DNA from: Acidimicrobiia bacterium
GTDB lineage: Bacteria; Actinomycetota; Acidimicrobiia; IMCC26256; PALSA-610
Direction: 5' to 3'
DNA: 64,000 nucleotides
NCBI GenBank assembly: GCA_036271555.1
Contig: DATBAK010000010.1
Span: 1 to 64,000, forward strand
The position numbers and the translations under genes were made by a program. Of the stretch, positions 8,721 through 18,566 are shown piece by piece. A model generated the notes under the pieces. That model did not search any database. It had not been told where the DNA came from and saw nothing but the letters and a program-made list of their open reading frames with translations. Position 1 is the first letter of the stretch, and each line of letters opens with the position of its first letter.

Positions 8721-11375
8721 CTAGAGGCCGAGCTCGTCCGCTCTGCGAACCGCTTCCCGCCGGTTGTTCACGGCGAGCTTCGTATAGATGCTCTTCGTGT
8801 GCGTGCGCATGGTGTTCAGCGACACCGTGAGCTCGCGCGCGATGTCGGGTCCGCTGAGATCGCTGCGCAGCAGGCGCAGCACGTCGAGCTCGCGATCGCT
8901 GAGTGGGTCGACGAGCGCGTCCTGGCGGGGGCGAGCCGGGCGTGAGCCGCTCGCGAGCGCGTCCCGCAGCTCGTGCAGGCGCCCACCGAGGTAGTCGAAG
9001 ACGCGGACGTAACCCTCGGGTTCCGCGAGGGCGACCGCGCGCCGCAGTGCGTCGAGCGCGCGGGGCGTGTCGCCGCGCGCGTCGTAGGTGAGCGCCTGCA
9101 CGGCGAGGATCTCGATCACGCTGCTCCCGCGGGCGCCGGCCTCGGCGGCCGCGAGCAGACGGTCGAGCATCGCGCTCACCTGCTGGAGCGCGCGCTCGTC
9201 GGGGGCGTCGTTGACGATGATGATCGCCAACGTGATGTGCTCGAACTCGGTGACGTAGCGCAGCTCGTCGGCGGTCGACAGGTTGCGCTCGCGGATCCAC
9301 GCGCGGGCCGGATTGAGGTCGCCTTGACGAACGTATGCGCGCGCCCGCCGCGCGCCGATCGGTCGAACCGCGGGGGAGAAGTCGGTGTCGTAGACGCGTT
9401 CGGCTTCGTCGAGCAGCGTGAGGCACGCCGCGATGTCGCCCGCGGCCAGCCGCAGTCCCGCCTCGACGGCCCGCGATCGATAGGGATACTGCCGCGTTCC
9501 GAACAGCTCGAGCTCCCGCGCGCGCTGCAGCTGCTCTGCGGCCCCTTCGCGGTCGTCGCGCTCACGCAGGATCTCCGCCAGACCGACGTACATGTCGGCC
9601 GCGCCCCGCAACGGACCGGCACCGTGGTCGGCGAGCAGCTGCAGGTTCTGCTCGTACAGCAGTTGTGCGTCGCGCAGCCGGCCCTGGGCGATGCGGATGT
9701 CGGCCATCGCGATCGACGCGCTGAGGATGTCGGCGATGTGGCCGGCGCGGTGCATCGCGGCAATGGAGTCGGTGTATTCGGCGAACGCGGTGTCGAGGTC
9801 GCCTTCGGACCACGCGGCGAGCCCGAGGAGCGCGTGGGCGGCGGCGCGGCCCATGTCGTCGTCGTCCGGCGCGAGGGCGAGCGTGCGGCGAGCATGATCG
9901 ACGGTGGCGACGGTATCGCCGCGTATGAGCGCCAATGCCGCGCGGTACATCTCGACCGCCCCCGGTAATGCGCGCCGCTGCGCCTCGTCGACGACGATCA
10001 TCCCTGCGGCTTCGCGCGTCGGGGGTTCCAGGGCGAGCCACCGCTCGACGCCGTGCAGCCGGTCTTCGACACGATCCATCTCGCCGGTCGACATCAACGC
10101 GCCGACGAATCCGATCGCGAGCACCGGCCGCTCGCGCACGACGGCGTCAGGAATGAGCTTCTCCCACGAGCGGATCGTCGCGTCCTGGCGGCGGCGACGC
10201 ATCGAAGGCAGCGCGAGCTCGACGAGCTCCGCGGCGCGGTCGACGTCGCCGGCCGCGAGTGCGTGCCGGATCGCGTCGGACGGCTCGTCGTGCGCCGCGA
10301 ACCACGCGCTCGCCCGGCGGTGCAGCTCCGCGGGCGCATCCGGCTCTTCGTCGAGGAGCCGCGCGCGCAGGACCTCGGCAAAGAGATGGTGATACCGGTA
10401 CCACTCGCGTCGCGCGTCCAGCGGGATCACGAAGAGGTTCTCGCGGTCGAGCGCCTCGAGCGTCGCCTTGCTCCCGGTCGTGCCCGTGACGGCGTCGCAC
10501 AGCGCCCCCTGCAGGCGATCGAGCACCGACGTGTGGAGCAGGAACTGCCGGACCGATTCGGGTTGGCGTTGCAGCACTTCGCCGGCGAGGTAGTCGACGA
10601 TGAAGCGGTCGTCTCCCGCGAAGTCGGCGATGAAGCTCGCGACGTCGTCGCGGCCTTGCAACGACAACGCCGCGAGCTGGAGCGCCGCGATCCAACCCTC
10701 GGTGCGCGCTTCCAAGGTCGCGATGTCGCCGGTGGTGAGCTCGAGGCCCATCGCGCCGTTCAGGTACGCGGCCGCCTCGTCGCCGGTGAAGCGCAGATCG
10801 GCAGCGCGAATCTCCAGCAGCTGACCGCGCGCTCGCAGGCGCGGCAGCGGCAGCGGCGGGTCCGACCGGCTCGTGATCGCGAGGCGTACGCGGTCCGGCA
10901 GGTGGTCGACGAGGTACGCCACGTCGTCGTGGTCGGGGCGATCGAGCACATGGAAGTCGTCGAGCACCAGGATGACGTCGCGATCGAGGCCGTGCAGCTC
11001 GTTCACGAGGGTCGCCAGCACCGCGTCCGACGGCGGGCCTGCCGCGTCGAGCAGCGCGCGTGCGTTCGCGCCGAGGCCGGGTACCGCGGACTCGAGCGCG
11101 GCGAGCACGTACGCCCAGAGGGTCCCGGGGTCGTTGTCGCGCTCGTCGAGCGAGAGCCACGCCACCGCGCCGCCCGCTTCCGCGACGGTGTGCAGCCACG
11201 CGGTGACGAGTGTCGTCTTGCCGAACCCGGCGGGTGCCGACATCAGGATCAGCTTCGCGTCGACGGCGTCGTTCAATCGCGCGAGCAGACGCGGGCGTGC
11301 GACGAGCGTGCGCCGCGCCCGTGGAATGTGCAGCTTGCTCTCGAGCAGCGGATTCGCCGGCGATTCGTTGCGCAC
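8721..11375 (-). CDS. LuxR-family transcriptional regulator of the large ATP-binding (LAL/MalT-like) type
   Basis: 884 aa from GTG 11375. The N-terminal STAND/NACHT ATPase part has Walker A APAGFGKTT (residues 47-55) and Walker B VILVLDDFH. A long helical TPR-like region follows from about residue 430. The last ~65 residues are a LuxR helix-turn-helix: LSDRELDVLRLL, then GPDIARELTVSLNTMRTHTK and YTKLAVNNRREAV. Members bind a ligand or partner protein, hydrolyse ATP, multimerise and activate transcription. The 34-base gap to the next gene on the same strand contains tandem repeats that could be its operator. Ligand unknown. Confidence 0.92.
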   Translation of the reverse strand: MRNESPANPLLESKLHIPRARRTLVARPRLLARLNDAVDAKLILMSAPAGFGKTTLVTAWLHTVAEAGGAVAWLSLDERDNDPGTLWAYVLAALESAVPGLGANARALLDAAGPPSDAVLATLVNELHGLDRDVILVLDDFHVLDRPDHDDVAYLVDHLPDRVRLAITSRSDPPLPLPRLRARGQLLEIRAADLRFTGDEAAAYLNGAMGLELTTGDIATLEARTEGWIAALQLAALSLQGRDDVASFIADFAGDDRFIVDYLAGEVLQRQPESVRQFLLHTSVLDRLQGALCDAVTGTTGSKATLEALDRENLFVIPLDARREWYRYHHLFAEVLRARLLDEEPDAPAELHRRASAWFAAHDEPSDAIRHALAAGDVDRAAELVELALPSMRRRRQDATIRSWEKLIPDAVVRERPVLAIGFVGALMSTGEMDRVEDRLHGVERWLALEPPTREAAGMIVVDEAQRRALPGAVEMYRAALALIRGDTVATVDHARRTLALAPDDDDMGRAAAHALLGLAAWSEGDLDTAFAEYTDSIAAMHRAGHIADILSASIAMADIRIAQGRLRDAQLLYEQNLQLLADHGAGPLRGAADMYVGLAEILRERDDREGAAEQLQRARELELFGTRQYPYRSRAVEAGLRLAAGDIAACLTLLDEAERVYDTDFSPAVRPIGARRARAYVRQGDLNPARAWIRERNLSTADELRYVTEFEHITLAIIIVNDAPDERALQQVSAMLDRLLAAAEAGARGSSVIEILAVQALTYDARGDTPRALDALRRAVALAEPEGYVRVFDYLGGRLHELRDALASGSRPARPRQDALVDPLSDRELDVLRLLRSDLSGPDIARELTVSLNTMRTHTKSIYTKLAVNNRREAVRRADELGL

Positions 11376-11433
11376 GCCGGGTGTGTAGCACGTCGATCGG
11401 GCCGCGGTGCGTGCTGTCGAGCCGCGACTCGGG

Positions 11434-12456
11434 CTACGAGCTGACCGCCGTCGTCACTCGCCCGATCTGCTCGTTGGTCGCATCCGTGAACCACATCGCA
11501 CCGTCGGGACCGGTGACGATGTTCAACGGGCTTCCGATCCGCGGGTCCGAGAAATCGTTCACGTGCCCGCCCGTCGTCATCCGACCGATCGAGCTCGCGC
11601 CGGTGTTCGTGAACCACAGCGCGCCGTCGGCGCCGGTCGTGAGATCCCATGTGAGGCCGGGAGCCGCGTGCTTCGTGACGCGACCCCGAGTGGTGATGCG
11701 GGCGATGCCGTCGCTCACCGCGGTGTACCAGAGCGCCCCGTCCGGGCCGGACGTGATCGCGGTCCCGCACGCCGCGCCACCGCAGTAGAAGTTGATCGTC
11801 GGATCGAAGTTCGTGACCTTGCCGCGCGTCGTGATCCGTCCGATCGAGCCGCAGACCGTGCGGCAGTGGTCGCCGTAGTTCGTGAACCACAGCGCGCCGT
11901 CGGGGCCGGCGGTGATGTCGCGCGGGCTGGCGATCGTCGGGTCGTGATAGATGGTCACCTGCCCGGCCGTGGTGATCCGGCCGATCGAATCGAGGCTGTT
12001 GGTGAACCACAGCGCACCGTCCGGGCCGGTCGCGATGCCGCCGCTCGGTGCGACGCCGCGCGCGTGGAAGAAGGTGAAGTGACCGGTCAGGTCGATGCGG
12101 CCGATCGATCGCCCGTTCGCGAACCAGAGCGCACCGTCGGGCCCCGCCGTGATCGAGCCCGGTGCAAAGAGCCTTGCCGACGTGTACTCGTGCAGGTCGC
12201 CGCTCGTCGTGATGCGTCCGATCGCGTTCAGACTCGTGAACCACAGCGCGCCGTCGGCTCCGGTCGTGATGCCTTGCGGATCGCTGATGCCGGTGAAGAA
12301 GGTGAAGCAGCCGACCTGATGTCGACTGCACGCGTCGGCCGCGGCGGGTCCCGCCGACGCGATGCCCGCGAGCATCGTCGACACGCACGCCATCAGCGCG
12401 ACCACCAAGGTGAGCCTGTGAGTCGAACGGCGTCGCCGCGTGCCGTCGCGATGCAT
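11434..12456 (-). CDS. Secreted Vgb-like seven-bladed beta-propeller protein
   Basis: 340 aa from ATG 12456, preceded by GGGGAGGG eight bases upstream; a TATCGT -10-like hexamer is at 12487-12492. A signal peptide covers about residues 1-40 (LTLVVALMACVSTMLAGIAS, then AGPAAADA). Seven repeats follow with the core GPDGALWFT and ending SIGRITT, matching the seven blades of virginiamycin B lyase (Vgb). Blade four has a cysteine-bearing insertion. Vgb opens a streptogramin ring, but many Vgb-like proteins have no shown lyase activity, and I cannot place its catalytic His here. Treat as an extracellular propeller of unknown substrate. Confidence 0.85.
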   Translation of the reverse strand: MHRDGTRRRRSTHRLTLVVALMACVSTMLAGIASAGPAAADACSRHQVGCFTFFTGISDPQGITTGADGALWFTSLNAIGRITTSGDLHEYTSARLFAPGSITAGPDGALWFANGRSIGRIDLTGHFTFFHARGVAPSGGIATGPDGALWFTNSLDSIGRITTAGQVTIYHDPTIASPRDITAGPDGALWFTNYGDHCRTVCGSIGRITTRGKVTNFDPTINFYCGGAACGTAITSGPDGALWYTAVSDGIARITTRGRVTKHAAPGLTWDLTTGADGALWFTNTGASSIGRMTTGGHVNDFSDPRIGSPLNIVTGPDGAMWFTDATNEQIGRVTTAVSS

Positions 12457-12529
12457 GTGCGCCCTCCCCACATTCGAACGTCGCGAACGATACCGGCGCG
12501 CGCCGGGGCGCGGTAGAGGTACGACCCGC

Positions 12530-12868
12530 CTATTTCGGCTCGGCCGCGCGGCGCCGGTTGTACTGCCGCAGCGACCACACGTAACCCGCGAGCCCGAGAC
12601 CGACGCTCCACGCGATCGCCGCGATCGCGTGGTCGCCGATCGCAGCGTTGGTGAGGAGACCGCGCACGGTGTCGGCAACGGGCGTGAACGGCTGATACTC
12701 CGCGAACTGACGCAGCCCGCCGGGCAGCGTGTGCGTCGCCACGAAGCCGCTGCCGAGGAACGGAAGCCACTTCAGGATCATGGGCGTGTTCGCCGCCGTC
12801 TCGACGCTCTTCGCGGCGAGTCCGAGCGCGACCGCCAACCAGATGACGCCGAACGCGCGAAGAACGCG
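12530..12868 (-). pseudogene. C-terminal remnant of an ABC-2 type transporter permease
   Basis: About 113 codons match only the last third of a DrrB-like ABC-2 permease: RVLRAFGVIWLAVALGLAAK, SVETAANTPMIL, LPFLGSGFV, LPGGLRQFAEYQPFTPVADT, VRGLL, and a final hydrophobic helix ending in RQYNRRR. A full permease is about 250 residues. The upstream membrane helices and a start codon are missing: the frame runs back directly into the TGA stop of the PPOX gene at 12911-12913, with which it is in frame. No ATPase partner is adjacent. Best read as a decayed gene truncated by deletion. A short independent product from TTG 12838 cannot be excluded. Confidence 0.7.
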
Positions 12869-12910
12869 TCGTCGACGTCCGCGGTGTGGGTCGTCAGCTG
12901 CTCGACGGCG

Positions 12911-13441
12911 TCAGAAACGATGGCGGGTCTGGGCGAACGTGCCCTTGCCGAAGGCGAGGACCTTCGTCGGCGCGACCGAGAACACGAGTGCGGCCCGGTC
13001 CGCGCCCGCCGCGCCGCCACCCGCTTCGGTCGGGCTGAAGAAGGCTCCGTCGCGCGCCTCGTACTGCCACTGCCCGTCCCACTTCGTTCCGAACGCGTCG
13101 GCGAGCCGGCGCAGGGTCGCGTCGTCGGTGTTCCGGACGGCCTCGCCCTCGACGACGACGTCGAGCCCGCGCTCCCAGTCGTTGGTTCCGGTGGTGAGGA
13201 TCACGTGGGAGTTGGCGCGCAGGTTCAACGCCTTCTGCTCGGTCTCGCCGGTCGCGAAGTGCACGGCGTCGTCGACCCACACCGCGACGAGCGGGGTGAC
13301 GTGCGGCCGTCCGTCGGCGCGAACCGTGGTGAGCCAGAACAGCTGGGCCGACTCGAGCACCGTCACGGTGTCGGCCCATGAGGTGGGCGACGCGTCCGGG
13401 GCGCTGAAACGAGCGTCGAGTGCAGTCGTCGGCGTGCTCAT
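12911..13441 (-). CDS. Pyridoxamine 5'-phosphate oxidase-fold (PPOX/FMN-split-barrel) protein
   Basis: 176 aa from ATG 13441, with AGGAG five bases upstream; the longer open frame to 13591 has no support. The split-barrel signature is clear: LESAQLFWLTTVRADGRPHV, TPLVAVWVDDAVHFATG, EQKALNLRANSHVILTTG. These proteins bind FMN, F420 or haem and reduce or detoxify small molecules, or have no known substrate. The usual general-stress-family order of strands is kept to the C-terminus (LVFSVAPTKVLAFGKGTFAQ). Its stop is immediately followed, in frame, by the permease remnant, which suggests the deletion junction lies just beyond this gene. Confidence 0.85.
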   Translation of the reverse strand: MSTPTTALDARFSAPDASPTSWADTVTVLESAQLFWLTTVRADGRPHVTPLVAVWVDDAVHFATGETEQKALNLRANSHVILTTGTNDWERGLDVVVEGEAVRNTDDATLRRLADAFGTKWDGQWQYEARDGAFFSPTEAGGGAAGADRAALVFSVAPTKVLAFGKGTFAQTRHRF

Positions 13442-13547
13442 GGGAGCTCCTCGCGAGCGTGCGGTGGTTCGTCGATCGGCTTCGAGCAATTCTGACGATC
13501 GACGACCGCGAAAGCCACCGGCGTTCCGACGCGCGCGCTCCGATGGC

Positions 13548-14909
13548 CTACGGCGCGCGGTCGATGACGTGGAGCTCACCGCCGTTCGCATACGTCGTGT
13601 AGTACAGCGCGGCGTGGCCGCTGTACGAAGCGAAGCCCATCGCGATCGGGCCTTGGGGAGCCAAGCCGGTCGCGAACGCGGTCGCGGTCCAGCCCCCCGC
13701 TCCGTCCGGGCGCATCAGGAAGATCTTGTTGCAGATGTAGTCGGAGTACAGGTACCCGCGGTTGTAGTGCACACCCCACAGGCCGTTGGGTACGAACGCG
13801 GCGCCCGTGATCGACGCGCAATCGGTGGCCTCGTGCGAGTACGAGTACACCGGGTTCGTCATCCCGGGCGGAGGTGCGCCGCAGTCGACGAGCGATCCTT
13901 CGACGCAGTCGCCCTCGCGGGTGTTCCAGCCGAAGTTCGCCCCCTTCTTCGCCTGGTCGACCTCTTCCCACGTGCTCTCACCGACGTCGTCGACGAACAA
14001 CCGAGTGTTCGTCGCGTTCTCGTCGAACGCGAAGCGGAACGGGTTCCGCAGCCCGTACGAGTAGATCTCCTGACACTTCAAACCGGTGGCGACGTAGCCC
14101 TCGTTGCAGCGCGCGGAACCCGCGCCCGTGAACGGGTTGCCCTGCGGGATGCTGCCGTCGGGCGCGATGCGCAGGACCTTCCCCTGCAGCGTGTTGAGCT
14201 TCTGTGAGATGCCGTTCGTATTGTCGTTCTCATCGCACGCGTGGCGACCGACGGTGTAGTCGCAACCACCGTCGCCGGTCGTGACGTAGAGCATGCCGTC
14301 CTTGCCGAAGCCGACGTCGCCCGCGTTGTGCTCGCCTGCGTACGACAGCATGTTGTCGACCAGCACGACCTCGCTCGCGGGGTCGATCGTGTTGCCGCTC
14401 ATCGTGAAGCGCGAGACGCGATTGACCGGAACCTGCTCGTTGTAGCGCGGGCACTTCGGATACTTCTTGAACGTGTAGTACACGTAGAGGTAGCCGTTCG
14501 TCGCGAAGCTCGGGTCGAGCGCGATGCTGAGCAGCCCGCGCTCGTAACCCTTCGAGCAGACCTTCGACTTGATGTTCAGCGCCGGCTTCGCGAGCACGAC
14601 GCCGTTCTTGACGATGTCGATGAAGCCGGTCTCGTCGACGACCAACATGCGACCGTCGGGTGTCTGCGCGAACGCGATCGGGAGGTTGATCGACGCGACG
14701 CGCGTGTCGGTGAAGCCGGACGGCAGCTGCTCACTCGGCACGCGGGTCAGGCTGTGCGCCGGCGTCATCGCGGCACCGACGAACGTCGCGATCGCAACGG
14801 TCATCGCCAAGGCGACCCGCCGCCCGTGCCGTCGAAGTGGTCGCGAGCGCCCCGTCACGCACGCGAGAACGTCGTCGTGAATGGCACTCCGTGCCTCGAG
14901 CCGTGTCAT
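13548..14909 (-). CDS. Secreted PQQ-dependent glucose/sorbosone dehydrogenase-like beta-propeller
   Basis: 453 aa from ATG 14909 with a strong GGAGGAGGG ribosome-binding site. Residues 30-52 are an export signal (VALAMTVAIATFVGAAMTPA). The GSDH fold is recognised by FTDTRVASINLPIAFAQTPD, the RGLLSIALDPSFATNGYLYV motif, AGEHNAGDVGFGKDGMLYVT, TGDGG and YSYGLRNPFRFAFD. Six cysteines in the later half (ARCNEGY, LKCQEI, GDCVEG, VDCGAP and others) suggest disulfides. Family members oxidise aldose sugars with PQQ at a calcium site, or serve as soluble sugar-binding propellers. The electron acceptor and substrate are not deducible. Confidence 0.85.
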   Translation of the reverse strand: MTRLEARSAIHDDVLACVTGRSRPLRRHGRRVALAMTVAIATFVGAAMTPAHSLTRVPSEQLPSGFTDTRVASINLPIAFAQTPDGRMLVVDETGFIDIVKNGVVLAKPALNIKSKVCSKGYERGLLSIALDPSFATNGYLYVYYTFKKYPKCPRYNEQVPVNRVSRFTMSGNTIDPASEVVLVDNMLSYAGEHNAGDVGFGKDGMLYVTTGDGGCDYTVGRHACDENDNTNGISQKLNTLQGKVLRIAPDGSIPQGNPFTGAGSARCNEGYVATGLKCQEIYSYGLRNPFRFAFDENATNTRLFVDDVGESTWEEVDQAKKGANFGWNTREGDCVEGSLVDCGAPPPGMTNPVYSYSHEATDCASITGAAFVPNGLWGVHYNRGYLYSDYICNKIFLMRPDGAGGWTATAFATGLAPQGPIAMGFASYSGHAALYYTTYANGGELHVIDRAP

Positions 14910-15053
14910 CGGATCCCTCCTCCCGACTCCACGGGCGCGCGTGGCGCGTGCCTGCGAGGTCGGCGACGGGCCGGATCCTTGCCGCGACGGGTTTGCGCAG
15001 CAACTGGGTGCGCGTCCCAGTCGCGGGCTTCCGAGCGACGACGAGGGGCGTCG

Positions 15054-18000
15054 TCAGCGGCCGGCGACGTTCGCGAGGTCGGTCGCTTGGCGGGCCCAGC
15101 TCGCGAACCCGTAGGTGCGGCAGAGCTCGGACGACTCGTCGAGCCACGCGGTCGCGGTCGCGTCGAGCGTGCGGTCTCGGCGGAAGCGATTCTGCGCGAG
15201 CGCGAACAACGTGGTCGCACGGTGATAGGTCCAACCGAACGCATCGCTGATCGCGAGCGCGGCGAACAGCGCGTCCTCGGCGCGCTCGTGCTCGTCGAGC
15301 AGCGACGCGAGCTTGCCGACGTACGCGGCGACCGGGCCCTGGCTCGTGACTCCGTTGTACGCGACCTCGTCGGCGAGGGGCTCGATCAACGGGAGCAGGT
15401 GCGTCGCGGCGCCGGCCTCGCCGAGCTCGATCGCGAGCACGGCGTAGCCGAGCACCGACGTCGTCCAGACGTTGTCGAGCGGAAGCTCCGCGAATCCCGA
15501 GCCCATGCCGTCGAGGAGGATGTCGCGTGCGACCTCCGTGCGACCCGCGGCCGCGCACACGATGCCGTGCGCGAGCTTGAACGGGAGCAGATCCGGGTTG
15601 TCGCGTGCCCCCTGCTCGACCAGTGCGAGCAACTCCTGGTGCCGGCCCGCGAACGTGCCGATGACGAAGGCCTCACCGGCGAAGAAGGAGAACGCGTCGG
15701 TCTCGCCGATGCTCAGGCCGAGGTCGAGCGTGCTCGCCGCGATGGTCTCGGCGTCGGTGAGGCGGCCGGCCATCATCGTCTCGAAGGTGTCGATCAAGCC
15801 CGCCGTCCAACGGAACCGAGGCTCGGCCACGCGGCGCGCGGCGACGCGCAGCTTGGCGCTCAACCGCGCCGCCGCCGGCGCGTCGGCGTACTCGACCGCG
15901 ACGTTGTAGGCGCTGTGGTACGCGCTGAACTCGAGCGCGGGGTCGCCGGTCGTCTCCGCCGCGCGCACCGCGTCGGCGGCGACCCGGCTCCGCAGCTCCC
16001 GCCGCCCGGGCGCCCACGACGCGTTCACGACCGGGGGCCCGATGCGCGCGAGCAGCGCGGGATCGTCGACAGCGCGCGCCAGGTCGATGGCCTCGCCGGC
16101 GAGCGCGAGCCGGCGCGCGGCATCGCGCGTGTACATCAGGCTCTGCGCGAGCAGCGCGCGCAATCGTGCGACGGTCGCACGATCCGACGCCGGGGTCGCG
16201 GCGAGCGCGGCCTCGACCATCGACCGGTATTCGGGCGCGCGCTCGTCGAGGTGCATGAAGCCTCGATCCGCGGCGAACACCGCGCGCACGAGCGGGTCGG
16301 CCGCGCCGCTCCGCTGCGCGAGGCGCGCGCCGGTCTCGAGCATCTCGAACGCATGCGTGTCGCCGGTGCGGTGGAGCGCGTCGCCCAAGCGGACCATCAG
16401 GTCGGCCTGCTGGTCGTCGGGACGCCCGAGCGCGGTTGCGAGGTCGAGTGCGGCACGGAAGTGCTGCGCGGCCTCGGTCGGCGCGAGATGGTCGAGCGCG
16501 TGATCGCCGGCCCGCGTCGACCAGACCTGCGCTTCCGCGGCCCAACCCGCGAGCGCGCAGTGCCGCGCGATCTGCACGACGACCGCGGGCGGCAGCTCGT
16601 CGGCGCTCTTCTGCAACGCGCGCGCGGCGAACCCGTGAATCCGGGCGCGTCGAGAAGGGCCGACGTCGCCGTAGAGCGCGTTCGCGACGAGCGCGTGGGC
16701 GAAGCGCAGCCGTCGCAGCGGCGGATCACCGCCCACGATCAATCCCGCGCGCACGGCCGCGTCGAGCGTGTCGATCACCACGGTCTCGGGCCGCGGCTCC
16801 ATGTCGAGCAGCACGTCCTCGGAGAACTCGAACCCGAGGACGGCCGCCGAGGTCAGCACGTCGACGGCGTCGTCCCCGAGCGCACGGACACGCGCCCACA
16901 CCACGTCGCGCAGACTCGGTGGCACCGCGAGGCGCGCGTCGACGTCGAACGCGGTGTCGGCCCAGTGCCGGACGAGCTGCGACGCGTAGAGCGGATGACC
17001 GCCTGTCTGGGCGACGAGCGCGGTGAGGATCTCGTCGTCGTGCGCGCGATTCGGCGCGGCGTCCTCGACGAGGTCGCGCAGCGCGGAGGGCTCGAGCCCC
17101 GCGAGCGCGACGCGTCGGGTCTCGCCCCGGTCGAGCTCGGCGAGCGTGAGGCGGACGGCGTCGGTGTCGTCGTCGGGCCGGTCGCGGCTGCTCACGACGA
17201 GCAGCACGGCCGCGTCGACGAGGGCGTGCGCGAGATGACGCAGCAGCCGGAGTGTCGTCGCGTCCGCCCACTGCACGTCGTCCAGCATCAGCACGAGGGG
17301 ACGGTCGCGACTCGAGCGAACGAAGACGTCGGTGACGGCTTCGAACACGAGGAAACGCTGGGTCGCGTCGTCGGTCTCGGTCGGCACCGGTGCCGTCGGG
17401 ACGCGGTGGGAGAGTGACGGGCAGAGCCGGAGCAGCTCGCCCCCGTGCTGCGCGACGTGCGCGGCGAGCAGTGGCGCGGGCGCGTGGCGGACCAGCGTCG
17501 TGAGGACGCTGCGGAACGGCTGGAGCGCGACACCGGTCTCGTCGCACCGCGCGTAGAGCACCGAGGCCGATTCGGAAGCGGCGACGCGACGCGCGAACGA
17601 GCCGAGCAGCGCGGTCTTGCCGATGCCGGGTTCGCCATCCAGCACGACACTGCGCAGGCGCGACGTGTTCGCGACCGATGCGAGCTCGCCCGCGAACAGC
17701 TCGAGCTCCGTGGCGCGGCCGACGAAGCGAACGTCGTGCGCGAGCTCGGCGGGAGGCGGGAGGTCGATCGGCGCCTGCCCGCGACTCGGAGTCTCGCGGT
17801 CGACCATCGCGCGCTCGACGCCGTCCCAACCCGTCGCGACGCGTCGCTCGATGCGGACGACCTCGGGTGAGGGTTCGGTGCCGGCATCCTCGACGAGCAG
17901 CGTCCGGTAGTCCTGGAAGGCCCGCAACGCGTCGGCTTGGCGCCCGTCGCTCGCGAGCGCGCGGATCAGAAGGCCGCGCGACCGGTCACGGAACGGATAC

Positions 18001-18527
18001 TGCGCGATCTGGGTCCGGAGCAGTGCGACCGCGTCACTCGGGCGGCGCATCACGACGAGTGCCTCCGCGAGGTCGTCGACGGTGCCGCCGTGGATCTCGG
18101 TGAGCCGCGCGATCTCGCCGTCGGCCCAGCCTTCGCCGGTGAACTCCTCGAGCGGCGAACCGTTCCAACCTGCGAGTGCAGCCTCCAGCGCGCGCACGTG
18201 ATCGTCGGACGCATCCTCGACGACTCGCGCCGCGTTCCCGACCGCGGCGCAGAACCGGGCCGCGTCCACGCTCCCGCTGAGCGCATAACCGGTGCTCCCG
18301 GTCTCGAGCAGCTCACCGCCGAGCGTCGCGCGCAGACGGGAGACGCCGGTGCGGAGCGCGCCGGGGGAGAGGTCGAGGAGGTCGGCGAGCCACTCCGAGC
18401 GCAGGGCACGGGGCGCGTGCAGGGCGAGGATCGCGAGCAGACGGCGTTGCGTCGCGCTGGGCACGGCGATCAGGGAACCGTCGGCTGCGACCGCGTGGAC
18501 GCCGCCCAGGACCCGGACCCCCGTCAC
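15054..18527 (-). CDS. SARP-type regulator: winged helix, BTAD and AAA/STAND ATPase (AfsR-like, no LuxR HTH)
   Basis: 1157 aa from GTG 18527; GTG 18548 is an alternative in the same frame. Residues 1-95 are an OmpR-like winged helix typical of SARPs (RVLGGVHAV, TQRRLLAILALHAPRALRSE, GVSRLRATLG). The BTAD follows (about 96-245: DRSRGLLIRALASDGRQADA). From 265 comes the ATPase with FVGRATELE, Walker A DGEPGIGKT (297-305) and Walker B LVLMLDDVQWAD. The remaining 700 residues are TPR-like helices without a C-terminal HTH. Such proteins activate secondary-metabolism or secretion genes. It is divergent from the protease-propeller gene, separated by about 100 bases containing an inverted repeat, so control of that gene is plausible. 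Confidence 0.88.
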   Translation of the reverse strand: MTGVRVLGGVHAVAADGSLIAVPSATQRRLLAILALHAPRALRSEWLADLLDLSPGALRTGVSRLRATLGGELLETGSTGYALSGSVDAARFCAAVGNAARVVEDASDDHVRALEAALAGWNGSPLEEFTGEGWADGEIARLTEIHGGTVDDLAEALVVMRRPSDAVALLRTQIAQYPFRDRSRGLLIRALASDGRQADALRAFQDYRTLLVEDAGTEPSPEVVRIERRVATGWDGVERAMVDRETPSRGQAPIDLPPPAELAHDVRFVGRATELELFAGELASVANTSRLRSVVLDGEPGIGKTALLGSFARRVAASESASVLYARCDETGVALQPFRSVLTTLVRHAPAPLLAAHVAQHGGELLRLCPSLSHRVPTAPVPTETDDATQRFLVFEAVTDVFVRSSRDRPLVLMLDDVQWADATTLRLLRHLAHALVDAAVLLVVSSRDRPDDDTDAVRLTLAELDRGETRRVALAGLEPSALRDLVEDAAPNRAHDDEILTALVAQTGGHPLYASQLVRHWADTAFDVDARLAVPPSLRDVVWARVRALGDDAVDVLTSAAVLGFEFSEDVLLDMEPRPETVVIDTLDAAVRAGLIVGGDPPLRRLRFAHALVANALYGDVGPSRRARIHGFAARALQKSADELPPAVVVQIARHCALAGWAAEAQVWSTRAGDHALDHLAPTEAAQHFRAALDLATALGRPDDQQADLMVRLGDALHRTGDTHAFEMLETGARLAQRSGAADPLVRAVFAADRGFMHLDERAPEYRSMVEAALAATPASDRATVARLRALLAQSLMYTRDAARRLALAGEAIDLARAVDDPALLARIGPPVVNASWAPGRRELRSRVAADAVRAAETTGDPALEFSAYHSAYNVAVEYADAPAAARLSAKLRVAARRVAEPRFRWTAGLIDTFETMMAGRLTDAETIAASTLDLGLSIGETDAFSFFAGEAFVIGTFAGRHQELLALVEQGARDNPDLLPFKLAHGIVCAAAGRTEVARDILLDGMGSGFAELPLDNVWTTSVLGYAVLAIELGEAGAATHLLPLIEPLADEVAYNGVTSQGPVAAYVGKLASLLDEHERAEDALFAALAISDAFGWTYHRATTLFALAQNRFRRDRTLDATATAWLDESSELCRTYGFASWARQATDLANVAGR

Positions 18528-18566
18528 GGCCGCCCCCCGCCCCGTCACGCCCGCAAGTCTCCCACC

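Noticed and set aside
11434-12456. Calling the Vgb-like protein a streptogramin resistance lyase
   Set aside because: Only the propeller repeats are visible; the catalytic His of Vgb cannot be identified, and there is a signal peptide, unlike the cytosolic resistance enzyme.
14241-17417. 1058-residue open frame on the + strand
   Set aside because: Lies antisense to the GSDH-like and BTAD regulator genes, is Arg/Ala/Val/Glu rich without any recognisable motif, and results from the third-position GC of the real genes.
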